Shown here piece by piece: positions 1 to 7,153 of a DNA stretch of 64,000 nucleotides. The notes beneath the pieces were generated by a model. It was not told the origin of the DNA. It saw only the letters and a program-made list of their open reading frames with translations, and ran no database searches. How positions within the stretch are numbered: the first letter of the stretch is position 1; each line of letters begins with the position of its first letter. Both the position numbers and the translations under genes were made by a program. This DNA comes from Emticicia sp. CRIBPO (lineage in GTDB: Bacteria > Bacteroidota > Bacteroidia > Cytophagales > Spirosomataceae). The DNA lies in NCBI RefSeq assembly GCF_009905725.1, contig NZ_JAAAKV010000009.1:265655-329654 (forward strand), in the 5' to 3' direction.

Positions 1-38
1 GTGATAAATACGACGGTTTTGGTTTGATTCGCTTTCAT
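1..38 (-). CDS. 5' end of a gene leaving the window, possibly a short-chain dehydrogenase
   Basis: On the minus strand an ATG at 36-38 opens a frame that runs off the window after 12 complete codons (MKANQTKTVVFI), followed by the first two bases of a Thr codon. A short charged N-terminus followed by a KTVVFIT-like strand is what the first beta-strand of a Rossmann-fold short-chain dehydrogenase looks like, where a glycine-rich loop would follow. That assignment is a guess from 13 residues. The gene diverges from the operon starting at 382. Confidence 0.35.
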   Translation of the reverse strand, partial: MKANQTKTVVFI

Positions 39-381
39 GGCTGTATCAGTTTAATTTGTTTTTGTTTAAATTTCTGATACAAAGGTCCCCCACAGCCATG
101 ACAATAATTTTAACCCAGGTTAAAATCGATCAAAACATAAAAAAAATAAATTATTTCCCGACCGGTCTTTTTTTTGACAGGATTACGGGGTTTGCAGGAT
201 TGTTTACTTACACATTTTCAACTACCCGGCTAAACCATTGATTAACAGACCAGCAAAAGAAAAAAAACATAAAAGCGTTATTAACATGTCCCGGGATTTT
301 ACACCAGCCCATACAATTCCGTGAAAAAAATTCGTTTTTCCATTATTTTTTAAGATATTGTCAAGAATAAAAGCATAGCCT
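39..381. other. divergent intergenic region with a 20-bp palindrome
   Basis: This 343-base AT-rich stretch lies between two divergent genes. It holds a perfect inverted repeat at 107-126 (ATTTTAACC, CA, GGTTAAAAT), which could be an operator or a small hairpin. The 61-codon open frame inside it has no recognisable features and is not counted as a gene. I found no close match to TAnnTTTG upstream of 382. Confidence 0.5.
107..126. promoter_or_regulatory. perfect palindrome, candidate operator
   Basis: The two 9-base arms at 107-115 and 118-126 are perfectly complementary around a CA spacer. It lies upstream of both divergent genes, about 70 bases from the minus-strand start at 38. There is no T-run, so it is not a normal terminator. 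A binding site for a dimeric regulator is a plausible inference. Confidence 0.35.
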
Positions 382-678
382 ATGAGTCAGTATATGGTAG
401 AAATCAATCTTCCTGACCCGTTTCCGGAAGATTTCATCATCAAAATCCCTGAGCAACGCCAGGTGATCAACGGGCTGCTTGAAACAGAAAAACTTCATTC
501 TTATTCCTTGTCTCTTGACAGGCGTAAGCTTTGGTGCATTGTCAACGGAGAGACCGAATACGACGTCATCACCATCTTGAATGAATTTCCGTTGATTGAT
601 TATATGGATTATTCTATCACTGAGCTGATGTTCCATAACGGGGTTGTATTGAAAGTGCCTGCTTTTTCTATTAACTGA
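382..678 (+). CDS. muconolactone-isomerase-like small protein
   Basis: This 98-residue cytosolic protein has the layout of the muconolactone delta-isomerase-like ferredoxin fold. A VEINLP first strand is followed by a helix around residues 22-36, a second strand with LWCIV, and an EFPLIDYM segment close to the SLPLFPYMD signature of that family. No ring-cleavage pathway genes are nearby, so true isomerase activity is unlikely. Related stand-alone proteins are common in Bacteroidota and lack a defined function. It ends 5 bases before the RNase gene and probably shares its mRNA. The start at 382 gives a compact domain with no spare N-terminus. Confidence 0.6.
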   Translation: MSQYMVEINLPDPFPEDFIIKIPEQRQVINGLLETEKLHSYSLSLDRRKLWCIVNGETEYDVITILNEFPLIDYMDYSITELMFHNGVVLKVPAFSIN

Positions 679-683
679 TACAT

Positions 684-1085
684 ATGCGTTTCGCCCGTTT
701 TTTTGCTGTCCTGTTTCTGGTCTTTGGTTTCCTGGCTTGCAGCTCTCCTGGAAGCAAGCTGGAGAAAAAAGCCCCGGAAGCTGCTTCTTCTCAACATGCA
801 TTAGCAAAAAGGGAAATCCCTGAGAAGGTTTACAGGGTATTGTCATATATAAAAGCCAACGGAAAAGCACCTGCAGGCTATGTGGGCGGCAGGAAATTTG
901 GTAATTTTGAGAAACTTTTGCCCATATCAGAAAACGGCAGAAAAATTAAATACCAGGAATGGGATGTCAATCCTAAAACCAAAGGCAAAAACAGGGGTGC
1001 CGAAAGGCTCGTAACCGGAAATAATGACAGGGTCTATTATACCCGTGATCATTACCGCAGTTTTACCGAAATTCCCGAACGATAA
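684..1085 (+). CDS. barnase-type guanyl-specific ribonuclease lipoprotein
   Basis: This 133-residue protein is a microbial (N1/T1/barnase-type) ribonuclease, which cleaves RNA after guanosine. Residues 1-18 are a signal peptide ending in a lipobox (FLA before Cys19), so it should be exported and lipidated. The catalytic domain spans about 43-133. By comparison with barnase, Glu92 matches the general base Glu73, Arg104 and Arg108 match Arg83 and Arg87, and His123 in DHYRSF matches His102. All catalytic residues are therefore present. Residues after Cys19 are not strongly acidic, so the typical surface-export signal is not evident. It lies 5 bases from the genes on either side and directly precedes a barstar gene, an effector-immunity style pair. 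Confidence 0.87.
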   Translation: MRFARFFAVLFLVFGFLACSSPGSKLEKKAPEAASSQHALAKREIPEKVYRVLSYIKANGKAPAGYVGGRKFGNFEKLLPISENGRKIKYQEWDVNPKTKGKNRGAERLVTGNNDRVYYTRDHYRSFTEIPER

Positions 1086-1090
1086 CAAAT

Positions 1091-1519
1091 ATGAACAATC
1101 TGATCATCACCAATACGCCCGAACTTCCTGAAGATTACAGCATTGCCGTCATCGATGGTAAAGAAGTAACCACCCTCAGACATTTCTATGAGGTTCTGGC
1201 TAAAACCCTCGAATTTCCTGACTATTTCGGCTTCAACCTGGATTCGCTCGACGAACTATTGAACGATCTTTCCTGGATAGAAAATGAGAAAATAGCCATT
1301 CAGATCATTAACTCAGAGTCTTTCCTGGCCAGTGAACGCAACCAGGATAAAATACTTACCCTCCTTGACCTTCTCGATGCCACCTGCGAAGACTGGCGAT
1401 GGATGGAGCCCCAGGAAGATATCTCGGAAGATGACGAGGATTATATTCCGAAAAAAGAACTGGTTTTTGTTTTTTCCGAGAGCCCCCGCATCACAGAATT
1501 GCTGAAGCATTTTGAATAA
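1091..1519 (+). CDS. barstar family RNase inhibitor
   Basis: This 142-residue cytosolic protein matches barstar, the tight inhibitor of barnase-type RNases. It shows the order IDGKEV, a helix, then FPDYFGFNLDSLDELL, which aligns with the barnase-binding helix of barstar. Asp51 matches Asp35, and Glu55 conservatively replaces Asp39. It is about 50 residues longer than classical barstar. The extra length is an N-terminal strand and a very acidic insert around residues 110-125 (DISEDDEDY) before the last strand. It starts 5 bases after the RNase stop, so the two are almost certainly co-transcribed and the inhibitor protects the producer's own RNA. Confidence 0.88.
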   Translation: MNNLIITNTPELPEDYSIAVIDGKEVTTLRHFYEVLAKTLEFPDYFGFNLDSLDELLNDLSWIENEKIAIQIINSESFLASERNQDKILTLLDLLDATCEDWRWMEPQEDISEDDEDYIPKKELVFVFSESPRITELLKHFE

Positions 1520-1524
1520 ATTGC

Positions 1525-1552
1525 CAGCCCGGGGCCTTGAGGCTCCGGGCTG
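1525..1552. repeat. GC-rich intergenic palindrome after barstar
   Basis: A 12-bp stem (1525-1536 with 1541-1552, one G-T wobble) closes on a TTGA loop 5 bases after the barstar stop. No T-run follows, so it is not a canonical terminator. Its loop-proximal GGCC-TTGA-GGC resembles the GGCCTGAAGGCC palindromes found after other genes in this window. Confidence 0.6.
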
Positions 1553-1610
1553 CAACCGACAGAAACTAAATATTTATTCCTCCACCACCACTTTTCCTTC
1601 AACAAAGCCG

Positions 1611-1618
1611 TATTTTTG
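1611..1618 (+). promoter_or_regulatory. Bacteroidota -7 element (TATTTTTG)
   Basis: TATTTTTG fits TAnnTTTG, 33 bases before the reductase ATG at 1651. A weak T-rich -33 partner lies at 1592-1595. The predicted transcript start is near 1625. Confidence 0.5.
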
Positions 1619-1650
1619 TACCCATTATCAATAAAAGTACTCCTCAGGGC

Positions 1651-2706
1651 ATGAAATCCTATTTTTTGCAGGTTAAAGACATCATCAAAGAGACAGAAGA
1701 TACCATCACCATAGAATTCTGGCATCCACTCAGCGAACAAATCAAATATAAAGCAGGGCAATTCCTTACCATTATCGTCCCGGCAGACGGCGGCAAGAAA
1801 GTCAGACGCAGTTACTCCATGTCTACTTCTCCCCATACCGACACGGCGGTAGGCGTTACCGTCAAAAGGGTTCACCAGGGCCTGGTTTCCAATTACCTCA
1901 ATGATAACGTCAAAAAAGGTGATTTCCTGGAAGTCCTTGAACCGATGGGTACTTTTCATTATGATTCAGAACCGGAAAAAGACAGGAATATTTATCTTAT
2001 CGGAGCAGGAAGCGGCATTACTCCGCTGATCTCCATCGCCAAGTCTGCTTTGAAGTCAGAGAGCCATGCCAAAGTCAGGTTGATTTACGGCAACCGCTCC
2101 GAAAATTCTATTATCTTCAAAAATGCCCTTCATGAACTGGAAAAGGCTTATGGTGACCGTTTTGAGGTCAGACATATCCTCAGCAACCCTTCGGCCTACT
2201 GGGTGGGTGATAAAGGCAGGATCAACCAGGCCAATGCGACCATGTTCCTTAAAAACTGGGGGGTAAATTTCAACAAAGACGAATTCTTCATGTGCGGACC
2301 GGAACAGATGATGGAAGAAATCAAAAAGATCTATACCGTTTATGAAGTGCCTAAAGAGCGTGCCCATTTTGAAAAATTCAATGCTCCGATGCTCAATGAA
2401 ACCATGGAAGAAAAAGACGATAACAGCTTAAAACCGCAAACCGTCAAGGTAATCTATGATGGTGAAGAGCATGTGTTCCTGGTAGAACCACACCAGTCAA
2501 TCCTGGAAGCAGCCCTCGAAAAAGACATTGATCTGCCCTACTCGTGTCAGGCGGGTATGTGTACGGCCTGCCTTGGCCTCTGCAAAGAAGGTAAAGTAAA
2601 AATGGACGAGGAAGATGGCCTGACCGAAAAAGAAATCGCCAAAGGCTATGTACTTACCTGCGTTTCGCATCCGTTGACGGAAGGTGTCGTGATCGAGATC
2701 GACTAA
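1651..2706 (+). CDS. PaaE-like FAD/NAD(P)H reductase with C-terminal [2Fe-2S] ferredoxin domain
   Basis: This 351-residue soluble electron-transfer protein passes electrons from NAD(P)H through FAD to a plant-type [2Fe-2S] cluster. The FAD-binding barrel carries RRSYSMST at 52-59. The NAD(P) domain carries GAGSGITP at 118-125 and MCGPEQM further on. The ferredoxin domain has Cys299, Cys304, Cys307 and Cys337 in CX4CX2CX29C spacing. This architecture matches phenylacetyl-CoA epoxidase subunit PaaE and related oxygenase reductases. No paaABCD genes are in the window, so the partner oxygenase is unknown. A -7 element at 1611-1618 supports the chosen start. The stop codon overlaps the stop of the convergent glycosyltransferase by 4 bases. 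Confidence 0.85.
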   Translation: MKSYFLQVKDIIKETEDTITIEFWHPLSEQIKYKAGQFLTIIVPADGGKKVRRSYSMSTSPHTDTAVGVTVKRVHQGLVSNYLNDNVKKGDFLEVLEPMGTFHYDSEPEKDRNIYLIGAGSGITPLISIAKSALKSESHAKVRLIYGNRSENSIIFKNALHELEKAYGDRFEVRHILSNPSAYWVGDKGRINQANATMFLKNWGVNFNKDEFFMCGPEQMMEEIKKIYTVYEVPKERAHFEKFNAPMLNETMEEKDDNSLKPQTVKVIYDGEEHVFLVEPHQSILEAALEKDIDLPYSCQAGMCTACLGLCKEGKVKMDEEDGLTEKEIAKGYVLTCVSHPLTEGVVIEID

Positions 2707-3629
2707 AGGAGTTTATAGTTTTTAAAACCTCCGATCACATAACCGCCCAGAAAATTCTCCTCAATCCAGCTTAATATCCTGTATTTAGGTTTCTCATGCT
2801 TCATCAGTTTCCGGCCGATCGCATCCGGGCCTGAAAAACGGAGCTTGTCTTTCCAGTGCAATGTACTTATTTTCTTTTCCATTACCCGGGGGTGCGTTCC
2901 GGTGAACACTTTGCAACGGTCCAGACGGCCGTAATCAAAAACCTCAGGCTCGTTCTCATCTATACTTCCTGAATATGAAACGACGGCCGTAACCTGCTTT
3001 TTCTGCATCAGTTCGGGAGGCCTCACCCATCCGTAATGAAACACCCTCGCTTTTAGAGCAATACAACTCAGTTTCTGTGTTCCCTGGTGCTGCAGATAAT
3101 CTCCTTTAAAATCCGGCGAAACCCTGAACGACTGGGCATCCCGCCACGAATGTATGTCTTTCCTGTTTCTGACGATCCTGATCTCTTTCTTGTACCAGCA
3201 ATGATCACTGAAATAATGCCCGTAGTCTCCAAAAAAGTGGAGATAATTAAACACAAAACCTTCTACCTCCGGCTTATCCAGGTATTTTTCGCAGGCTTGT
3301 CTGATCTCCGGCAAGTCATCTTCATGGATCACCTCATCTCCCTGCACATAAAACAGCCAGTCGCCCGTACAGGCCTCTTTGGCAATGTCGGTCTGATGGG
3401 CATACTCCGTCCCGAATTTATAAGCCTGTAAATCCCAGACTGTATTGATGATCCTGATCTTTGGCGAATTCAGTGATTCCAGCAATTCCAGCGTACGGTC
3501 ATCAGGATCATTATCTCCCAAAGCAATCACCAACTCATCTACAAAATCAAGTATGGACAAAAGCGATTCTCTGACCGGGTAATAAAGACTGGAAGTATTT
3601 CTTAAAAAAGTGAATCCGCTGATTTTCAT
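2703..3629 (-). CDS. glycosyltransferase family 2 protein
   Basis: This 308-residue enzyme has a GT-A fold. The opening strand ISGFTFLRN is followed by the SILDFVDELVIALGDNDPDDRT nucleotide-binding region, and VQGDEVIHEDD occupies the metal-binding DxD position. The family transfers a sugar from a nucleotide-sugar donor. The acceptor cannot be told from sequence, but neighbours suggest surface glycan or LPS decoration. There is no membrane segment, so it acts at the cytosolic face. A minus-strand promoter at 3649-3676 gives a leader of about 13 bases. It converges on the reductase gene, sharing a 4-base stop overlap. Confidence 0.82.
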   Translation of the reverse strand: MKISGFTFLRNTSSLYYPVRESLLSILDFVDELVIALGDNDPDDRTLELLESLNSPKIRIINTVWDLQAYKFGTEYAHQTDIAKEACTGDWLFYVQGDEVIHEDDLPEIRQACEKYLDKPEVEGFVFNYLHFFGDYGHYFSDHCWYKKEIRIVRNRKDIHSWRDAQSFRVSPDFKGDYLQHQGTQKLSCIALKARVFHYGWVRPPELMQKKQVTAVVSYSGSIDENEPEVFDYGRLDRCKVFTGTHPRVMEKKISTLHWKDKLRFSGPDAIGRKLMKHEKPKYRILSWIEENFLGGYVIGGFKNYKLL

Positions 3630-3648
3630 AAAGATGTTTTGAAAGCTG

Positions 3649-3676
3649 CAAAACTACGAAATAATGAGATACCAAA
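3649..3676 (-). promoter_or_regulatory. promoter for the GT2 gene
   Basis: On the minus strand TTTG (3676-3673), 16 nt, TAGTTTTG (3656-3649) matches the Bacteroidota consensus. The predicted transcript starts near 3642, 13 bases before the ATG at 3629. Confidence 0.55.
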
Positions 3677-4182
3677 AGAGTATGTTCCCTTTCCTGATAA
3701 ACCCGTTCCCTCACCTTTCTCCTATTTTTCACAAAACCAGCTCGTGCGGGCAGCTGCCATGATGACCATAAAGAAGATTTGATCATCATTTGATTACACA
3801 AAATAAAAACCTTCTTAACATGGCCTCAAAAACGGAACAATTCAATTAATCTTAAAAATTGTACAATTCCAATATTGACCAATAAGTCTACTAATCTTAT
3901 AGAATACAAAATATTATATAAGATTACTCTTTCAAGAAGCCTAAGTTATACCACAAAACCAAATTTTATTCTTAAACCGACACTCATAGAGTCTTTTTTT
4001 AATTTTTTTTCGATTTTCTGAAAATATTTTTTTTTTCGATTTCGATACAGACTTGGCACCTCTTTTTTTGAATTGCAATTTTTTAAATTTTAAACCCCCG
4101 AAAACGCACTTCCTTTTTTGTTTTTTATCATTTTTTAGTTTAAAAAATCCCGTTTTCGCACCAAATACACTAAAATGACACA

Positions 4183-4214
4183 TTTGTTTCTTAGAAATAA
4201 ACTGCCTTCATTTG
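4183..4214 (+). promoter_or_regulatory. candidate promoter for the gene at 4260
   Basis: TTTG (4183-4186), 20 nt, TTCATTTG (4207-4214) has one mismatch to TAnnTTTG. The predicted transcript start is near 4221, so the leader would include the 4231-4244 palindrome. Confidence 0.45.
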
Positions 4215-4230
4215 TTCATCGAATAACAAA

Positions 4231-4244
4231 TTGATTTTAATCAA
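4231..4244. promoter_or_regulatory. palindrome TTGATTTTAATCAA in a leader
   Basis: Six-base arms (TTGATT, AATCAA) flank a TT centre, 16 bases before the ATG at 4260. It could be an operator just downstream of the promoter. Confidence 0.3.
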
Positions 4245-4259
4245 CAAAAAGATACAGTA

Positions 4260-4664
4260 ATGAAAACGGAAAAACATATCGGAGGAAATTTGTACGGATC
4301 TACGAATGAGACTCAAATTATCGACTACCTTGCAGACCACAAAAAAATGCCTGCAAACCTTAATAAATCTTTTGTCCTTTCTTTTATGGAAGACAAAAAC
4401 TTCAACCTGATCCTGTTCCTTCCGAACGAGACTCAGAATAAGTTTATGCAATTTACTTTTGTAGATTTCATCACTAATGAAGACACCCTGATTTACATGT
4501 CAGGTATGTTCAAAGAATTGTCAAAACAAGACTATTCAGCTTACAAACCTGCTCAGAACAAAGTGGATGATGTGCTTTACATGCTTCCTACTTACAGGGC
4601 ACTGGCCGGATACAAAAAATCGGTGGAAGAGGAGTCAGCAGAAAAAGTAAAAGTAGCTTACTGA
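4260..4664 (+). CDS. conserved-looking hypothetical protein
   Basis: I do not recognise this 134-residue protein. It has no signal peptide or membrane segment. The middle (about 40-85) alternates hydrophobic strands such as FNLILFLP and FMQFTFVDFI with short turns, suggesting a small alpha/beta domain, and the C-terminal 20 residues are charged and probably disordered. Codon use is like its neighbours. It stands alone, with a candidate promoter upstream and a strong terminator at 4811-4836, so it is probably a monocistronic real gene. Confidence 0.6.
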   Translation: MKTEKHIGGNLYGSTNETQIIDYLADHKKMPANLNKSFVLSFMEDKNFNLILFLPNETQNKFMQFTFVDFITNEDTLIYMSGMFKELSKQDYSAYKPAQNKVDDVLYMLPTYRALAGYKKSVEEESAEKVKVAY

Positions 4665-4810
4665 TGATAAGCTCAAAGTCAATCCGGATGCGGCCGTTGC
4701 TTTAAACGGCTTTAATCCAAACAACAAAACCACCACTTTGCCAGTGAAAGAGGAGTACAGATCAAGGTTATTATACCTTTTGTGATAAGGCAAAATACCA
4801 TATAAATATA

Positions 4811-4836
4811 AAATGGGGCTCCGGCCCCATTTTTTG
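4811..4836 (+). terminator. rho-independent terminator
   Basis: A perfect 9-bp stem AAATGGGGC / GCCCCATTT (4811-4819, 4824-4832) with a TCCG loop is followed by T-rich sequence. It ends the transcript of the gene at 4260-4664. The longest reading of the next gene would start inside this stem, which argues for that gene's downstream start at 4972. Confidence 0.85.
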
Positions 4837-4885
4837 TTTCCATACACCCTTCATTTATTACAGAATAATCACAGTGCCAGCACTG

Positions 4886-4912
4886 TTGTTAGCCCGACAA
4901 TCCATACTTTTG
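4886..4912 (+). promoter_or_regulatory. promoter for the GT4 gene
   Basis: TTG (4886-4888), 16 nt, TACTTTTG (4905-4912) is a full -7 match. The predicted transcript start is near 4919, 53 bases before the ATG at 4972. Confidence 0.6.
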
Positions 4913-4971
4913 TAAAACGGCATCCGGGTATCAGCTACCCTGATCCGGATCGTAAACTACATTTGACAGAT

Positions 4972-6093
4972 ATGAACATCGGTTTTGAGGCTAAAAGAAT
5001 CTTTCATAATAAAACAGGACTCGGTAATTACAGCCGCGACCTGGTCAGAATACTCAGCCATTTCTTTCCCGACCGGAATTACTACCTCTACAACCCGAAG
5101 CCGGCTAAAAAAGCCCTGTTTATACCCAATAATATCAACGTATTTGAAAAGCAACCTACTGGTTCGTTCAACCGCAGTTTTTACAATTTCTGGAGACAAA
5201 GAGCCATCATCCGTGACCTGAAGAATGATAACATCGGATTATTTCACGGCCTTTCAGGCGAGCTGCCTTCCGGCCTGAGCAAAAACGGCATCAGGAGTAT
5301 CGTTACCATTCATGACCTGATATTTCTCAAATTTCCGCAGTTTTATTCATTTATCGACCGGCAGATCCATTTCTACAAATTCAAAAAAGCCGCTGAAAAT
5401 GCTGACCTGGTGATCGCCATCAGTGAGCAAACCAAACTGGACATCATGGAATACCTGGGCATTCCGGAATCAAAAATAAAGGTGGTGTACCAGGGATGCC
5501 AGGATGTATTCAAAAAGAAATATCCTGAAAATCAGAAAGAACAGGTCCGGAAGAAATTTAACCTCCCGCAAAACTTCATTCTCAATGTCGGGACGATCGA
5601 AACGAGGAAAAATGTACTGACCGCCATCAAAGCCATCAGAGACATAAAGACCAGCCTGGTCATTATCGGTTCTGAAACCGCTTATTTTAAAGAAGTAAAG
5701 CAGTACATCAGCCAGCACAATTTAGAAGCCAGGGTCATATTTCTGAAAGGCGTAAGCAGTGAAGAACTCGCCATTCTGTATCAGCTGGCAGATGTTTTTG
5801 TCTACCCTTCTCTTTATGAAGGTTTCGGAATTCCGATCATCGAAGCCCTGTTTTCAGGCACACCGGTGATCACCTCAAAAGGCAGCTGTTTTCCGGAAGC
5901 CGGAGGGCCGGATTCAATTTATGTGGATCCCTATGATCCTGAAGCGTTGAGACTTGAGTTACAGACTTTACTTAACGATGCCGTAAGAAGAGAGAAAATA
6001 GCAGAAGCAGGATTGCTGTTTGCAGAGCGATTCAACGATGTTCACATCGCCGATAACATCATGAGGCTTTACAAACAAGTAATGACAGAATAA
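4972..6093 (+). CDS. glycosyltransferase family 4 (GT-B fold)
   Basis: This 373-residue enzyme is a retaining GT4-type glycosyltransferase that uses a nucleotide-sugar donor. The start at 4972 gives the canonical opening MNIGFEAKRIFHNKTGLGNYSRDL with the acceptor-side glycine loop. The C-terminal Rossmann domain has NVGTIETRKN, and the E-x7-E donor motif lies in YEGFGIPIIEA. An upstream in-frame ATG at 4813 was rejected because it lies inside a terminator and the extra 53 residues look non-native. The gene is monocistronic, flanked by a promoter at 4886-4912 and a terminator at 6114-6148. Its acceptor is unknown, but O-antigen or exopolysaccharide assembly fits the context. Confidence 0.87.
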   Translation: MNIGFEAKRIFHNKTGLGNYSRDLVRILSHFFPDRNYYLYNPKPAKKALFIPNNINVFEKQPTGSFNRSFYNFWRQRAIIRDLKNDNIGLFHGLSGELPSGLSKNGIRSIVTIHDLIFLKFPQFYSFIDRQIHFYKFKKAAENADLVIAISEQTKLDIMEYLGIPESKIKVVYQGCQDVFKKKYPENQKEQVRKKFNLPQNFILNVGTIETRKNVLTAIKAIRDIKTSLVIIGSETAYFKEVKQYISQHNLEARVIFLKGVSSEELAILYQLADVFVYPSLYEGFGIPIIEALFSGTPVITSKGSCFPEAGGPDSIYVDPYDPEALRLELQTLLNDAVRREKIAEAGLLFAERFNDVHIADNIMRLYKQVMTE

Positions 6094-6113
6094 GACACTT
6101 CTAAAAAGCAAAA

Positions 6114-6148
6114 GAGATCGCCCCGCAAGGAAAACGATCTCATTTTTT
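6114..6148 (+). terminator. rho-independent terminator after GT4
   Basis: GAGATCG (6114-6120) pairs with CGATCTC (6135-6141) around a 14-nt loop, followed by ATTTTTT. Confidence 0.75.
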
Positions 6149-6210
6149 ACATTTTTGGGTATACAACAGACGCCGGTGAGGCCCTTAGCTTATCCTGACG
6201 TCCGCAATGA

Positions 6211-7122
6211 CTAAGCTCCGGAAATCGGAATAGGTCTTTTCTTGAATTTCACTTTCCAGCGATCAATGCGTTTTTTTAAACTCAATAACATATCTTCTTC
6301 AGGGTTTTCCATGTAGCCTTTAAAGTCAGTCCCTATTTTCAAATAGTTGTTAAAGAAAGTATTACTACTCATCCCCCATTTCAAAATAAAGTTACTTCTG
6401 CCGTCATTTCTTTTCACCCTTGCGGTACTTATACTTCCAAAGTGATAAGCCCTGCTTTTGCTGATTCCTTTATAATACCTGACCCCGTAGTGCCACAATT
6501 TGATCATGAAATCGGGGTCACTGTACATGCCGGGATAAAACTCAACACTCAATCCCCCGATGGCCCTGAAAACAAACGTAGGCAACACCAATGGGTACCA
6601 CTGACTTCCGTTCCAGTCTTTTTTCTCAAAACCGGCATACTCTTTCAGAAAACGCTGTTCGTCAAACTGAGACGGATGCCTTCCGTAATCCTTGTCCGGA
6701 ATGATGCACGGTATCTTTTTGTTATAAGGCTCGATCATCGTACCGCTCAGGCACCATTTTTCGTCCGGCATCTTTTTAATTTCAGCCAGCAGATGCTCGT
6801 CCCAGTCAGGGCATAAATAAAGATCGTCATCAATCAGGACCAGCAAATCCGAAACCGCTAAATGAGAAATGGCATTGAAGCCGTAACACACCCCGCTGTT
6901 TTCAGAACTTTTGGTATACCCGATATCTTTCTGAGCCAGAACCCAGTCTTCAGTTCCGTCGTTTCCCTGGTTAATATGAACCAGTATCTGGTGTTGGTGT
7001 CTGCTGTTTTTGCGGATACTGTCCACCACACATTTTAAATAATCCAGGTTATTCCAGGTCGGGATCAGGATCGAAAATACAGGATCAAAATCAAGTCCGA
7101 CCTTGAAAGTTTTAAAATTCAT
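6211..7122 (-). CDS. glycosyltransferase family 2 protein
   Basis: This 303-residue GT-A enzyme shows FSILIPTWNNLDYLKCVVDSI at the nucleotide-binding end, SENSGVCYGFN, and LIDDDLYLCPDWD with the metal-binding DDD. WNGSQWYPLVLPTFVFRAIGGLSVEF forms the acceptor-side region. No membrane segment is present. It is the second gene of a minus-strand pair, 31 bases after the DegT-type aminotransferase. This suggests that it transfers, or works alongside, an amino sugar made by that enzyme; this is inference from position only. Confidence 0.85.
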   Translation of the reverse strand: MNFKTFKVGLDFDPVFSILIPTWNNLDYLKCVVDSIRKNSRHQHQILVHINQGNDGTEDWVLAQKDIGYTKSSENSGVCYGFNAISHLAVSDLLVLIDDDLYLCPDWDEHLLAEIKKMPDEKWCLSGTMIEPYNKKIPCIIPDKDYGRHPSQFDEQRFLKEYAGFEKKDWNGSQWYPLVLPTFVFRAIGGLSVEFYPGMYSDPDFMIKLWHYGVRYYKGISKSRAYHFGSISTARVKRNDGRSNFILKWGMSSNTFFNNYLKIGTDFKGYMENPEEDMLLSLKKRIDRWKVKFKKRPIPISGA

Positions 7123-7153
7123 CTGATTTGATACTTTTAATAAACAGCCTTTC

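Larger units (their letters stand above)
3630..4259. other. AT-rich intergenic region
   Basis: This 630-base stretch holds promoters for the flanking genes and no convincing gene. Positions 3940-4190 are rich in A and T runs. An 80-codon minus-strand frame there encodes a Lys/Phe-rich, low-complexity product and looks spurious. A near-palindrome TTGATTTTAATCAA lies at 4231-4244, just before the next start. Confidence 0.6.

Noticed and set aside
56..241. 61-codon plus-strand frame before the RNase operon
   Set aside because: No recognisable domain, and it contains the palindrome at 107-126. Composition looks non-coding.
361..870. 169-codon minus-strand frame
   Set aside because: Lies opposite the muconolactone-isomerase-like and RNase genes, which have clear family matches; it is a shadow.
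1441..1959. 172-codon minus-strand frame
   Set aside because: Opposite the end of barstar and the start of the FAD reductase; no domain.
3941..4183. 80-codon minus-strand frame rich in Lys and Phe
   Set aside because: Product of A/T runs in an AT-rich gap; low complexity, no start signal and no homolog recognised.
4813..4971. N-terminal extension of the GT4 gene
   Set aside because: Its ATG sits inside the terminator hairpin at 4811-4836, and a full -7 promoter box lies downstream at 4905. ATG 4972 gives the normal family start.
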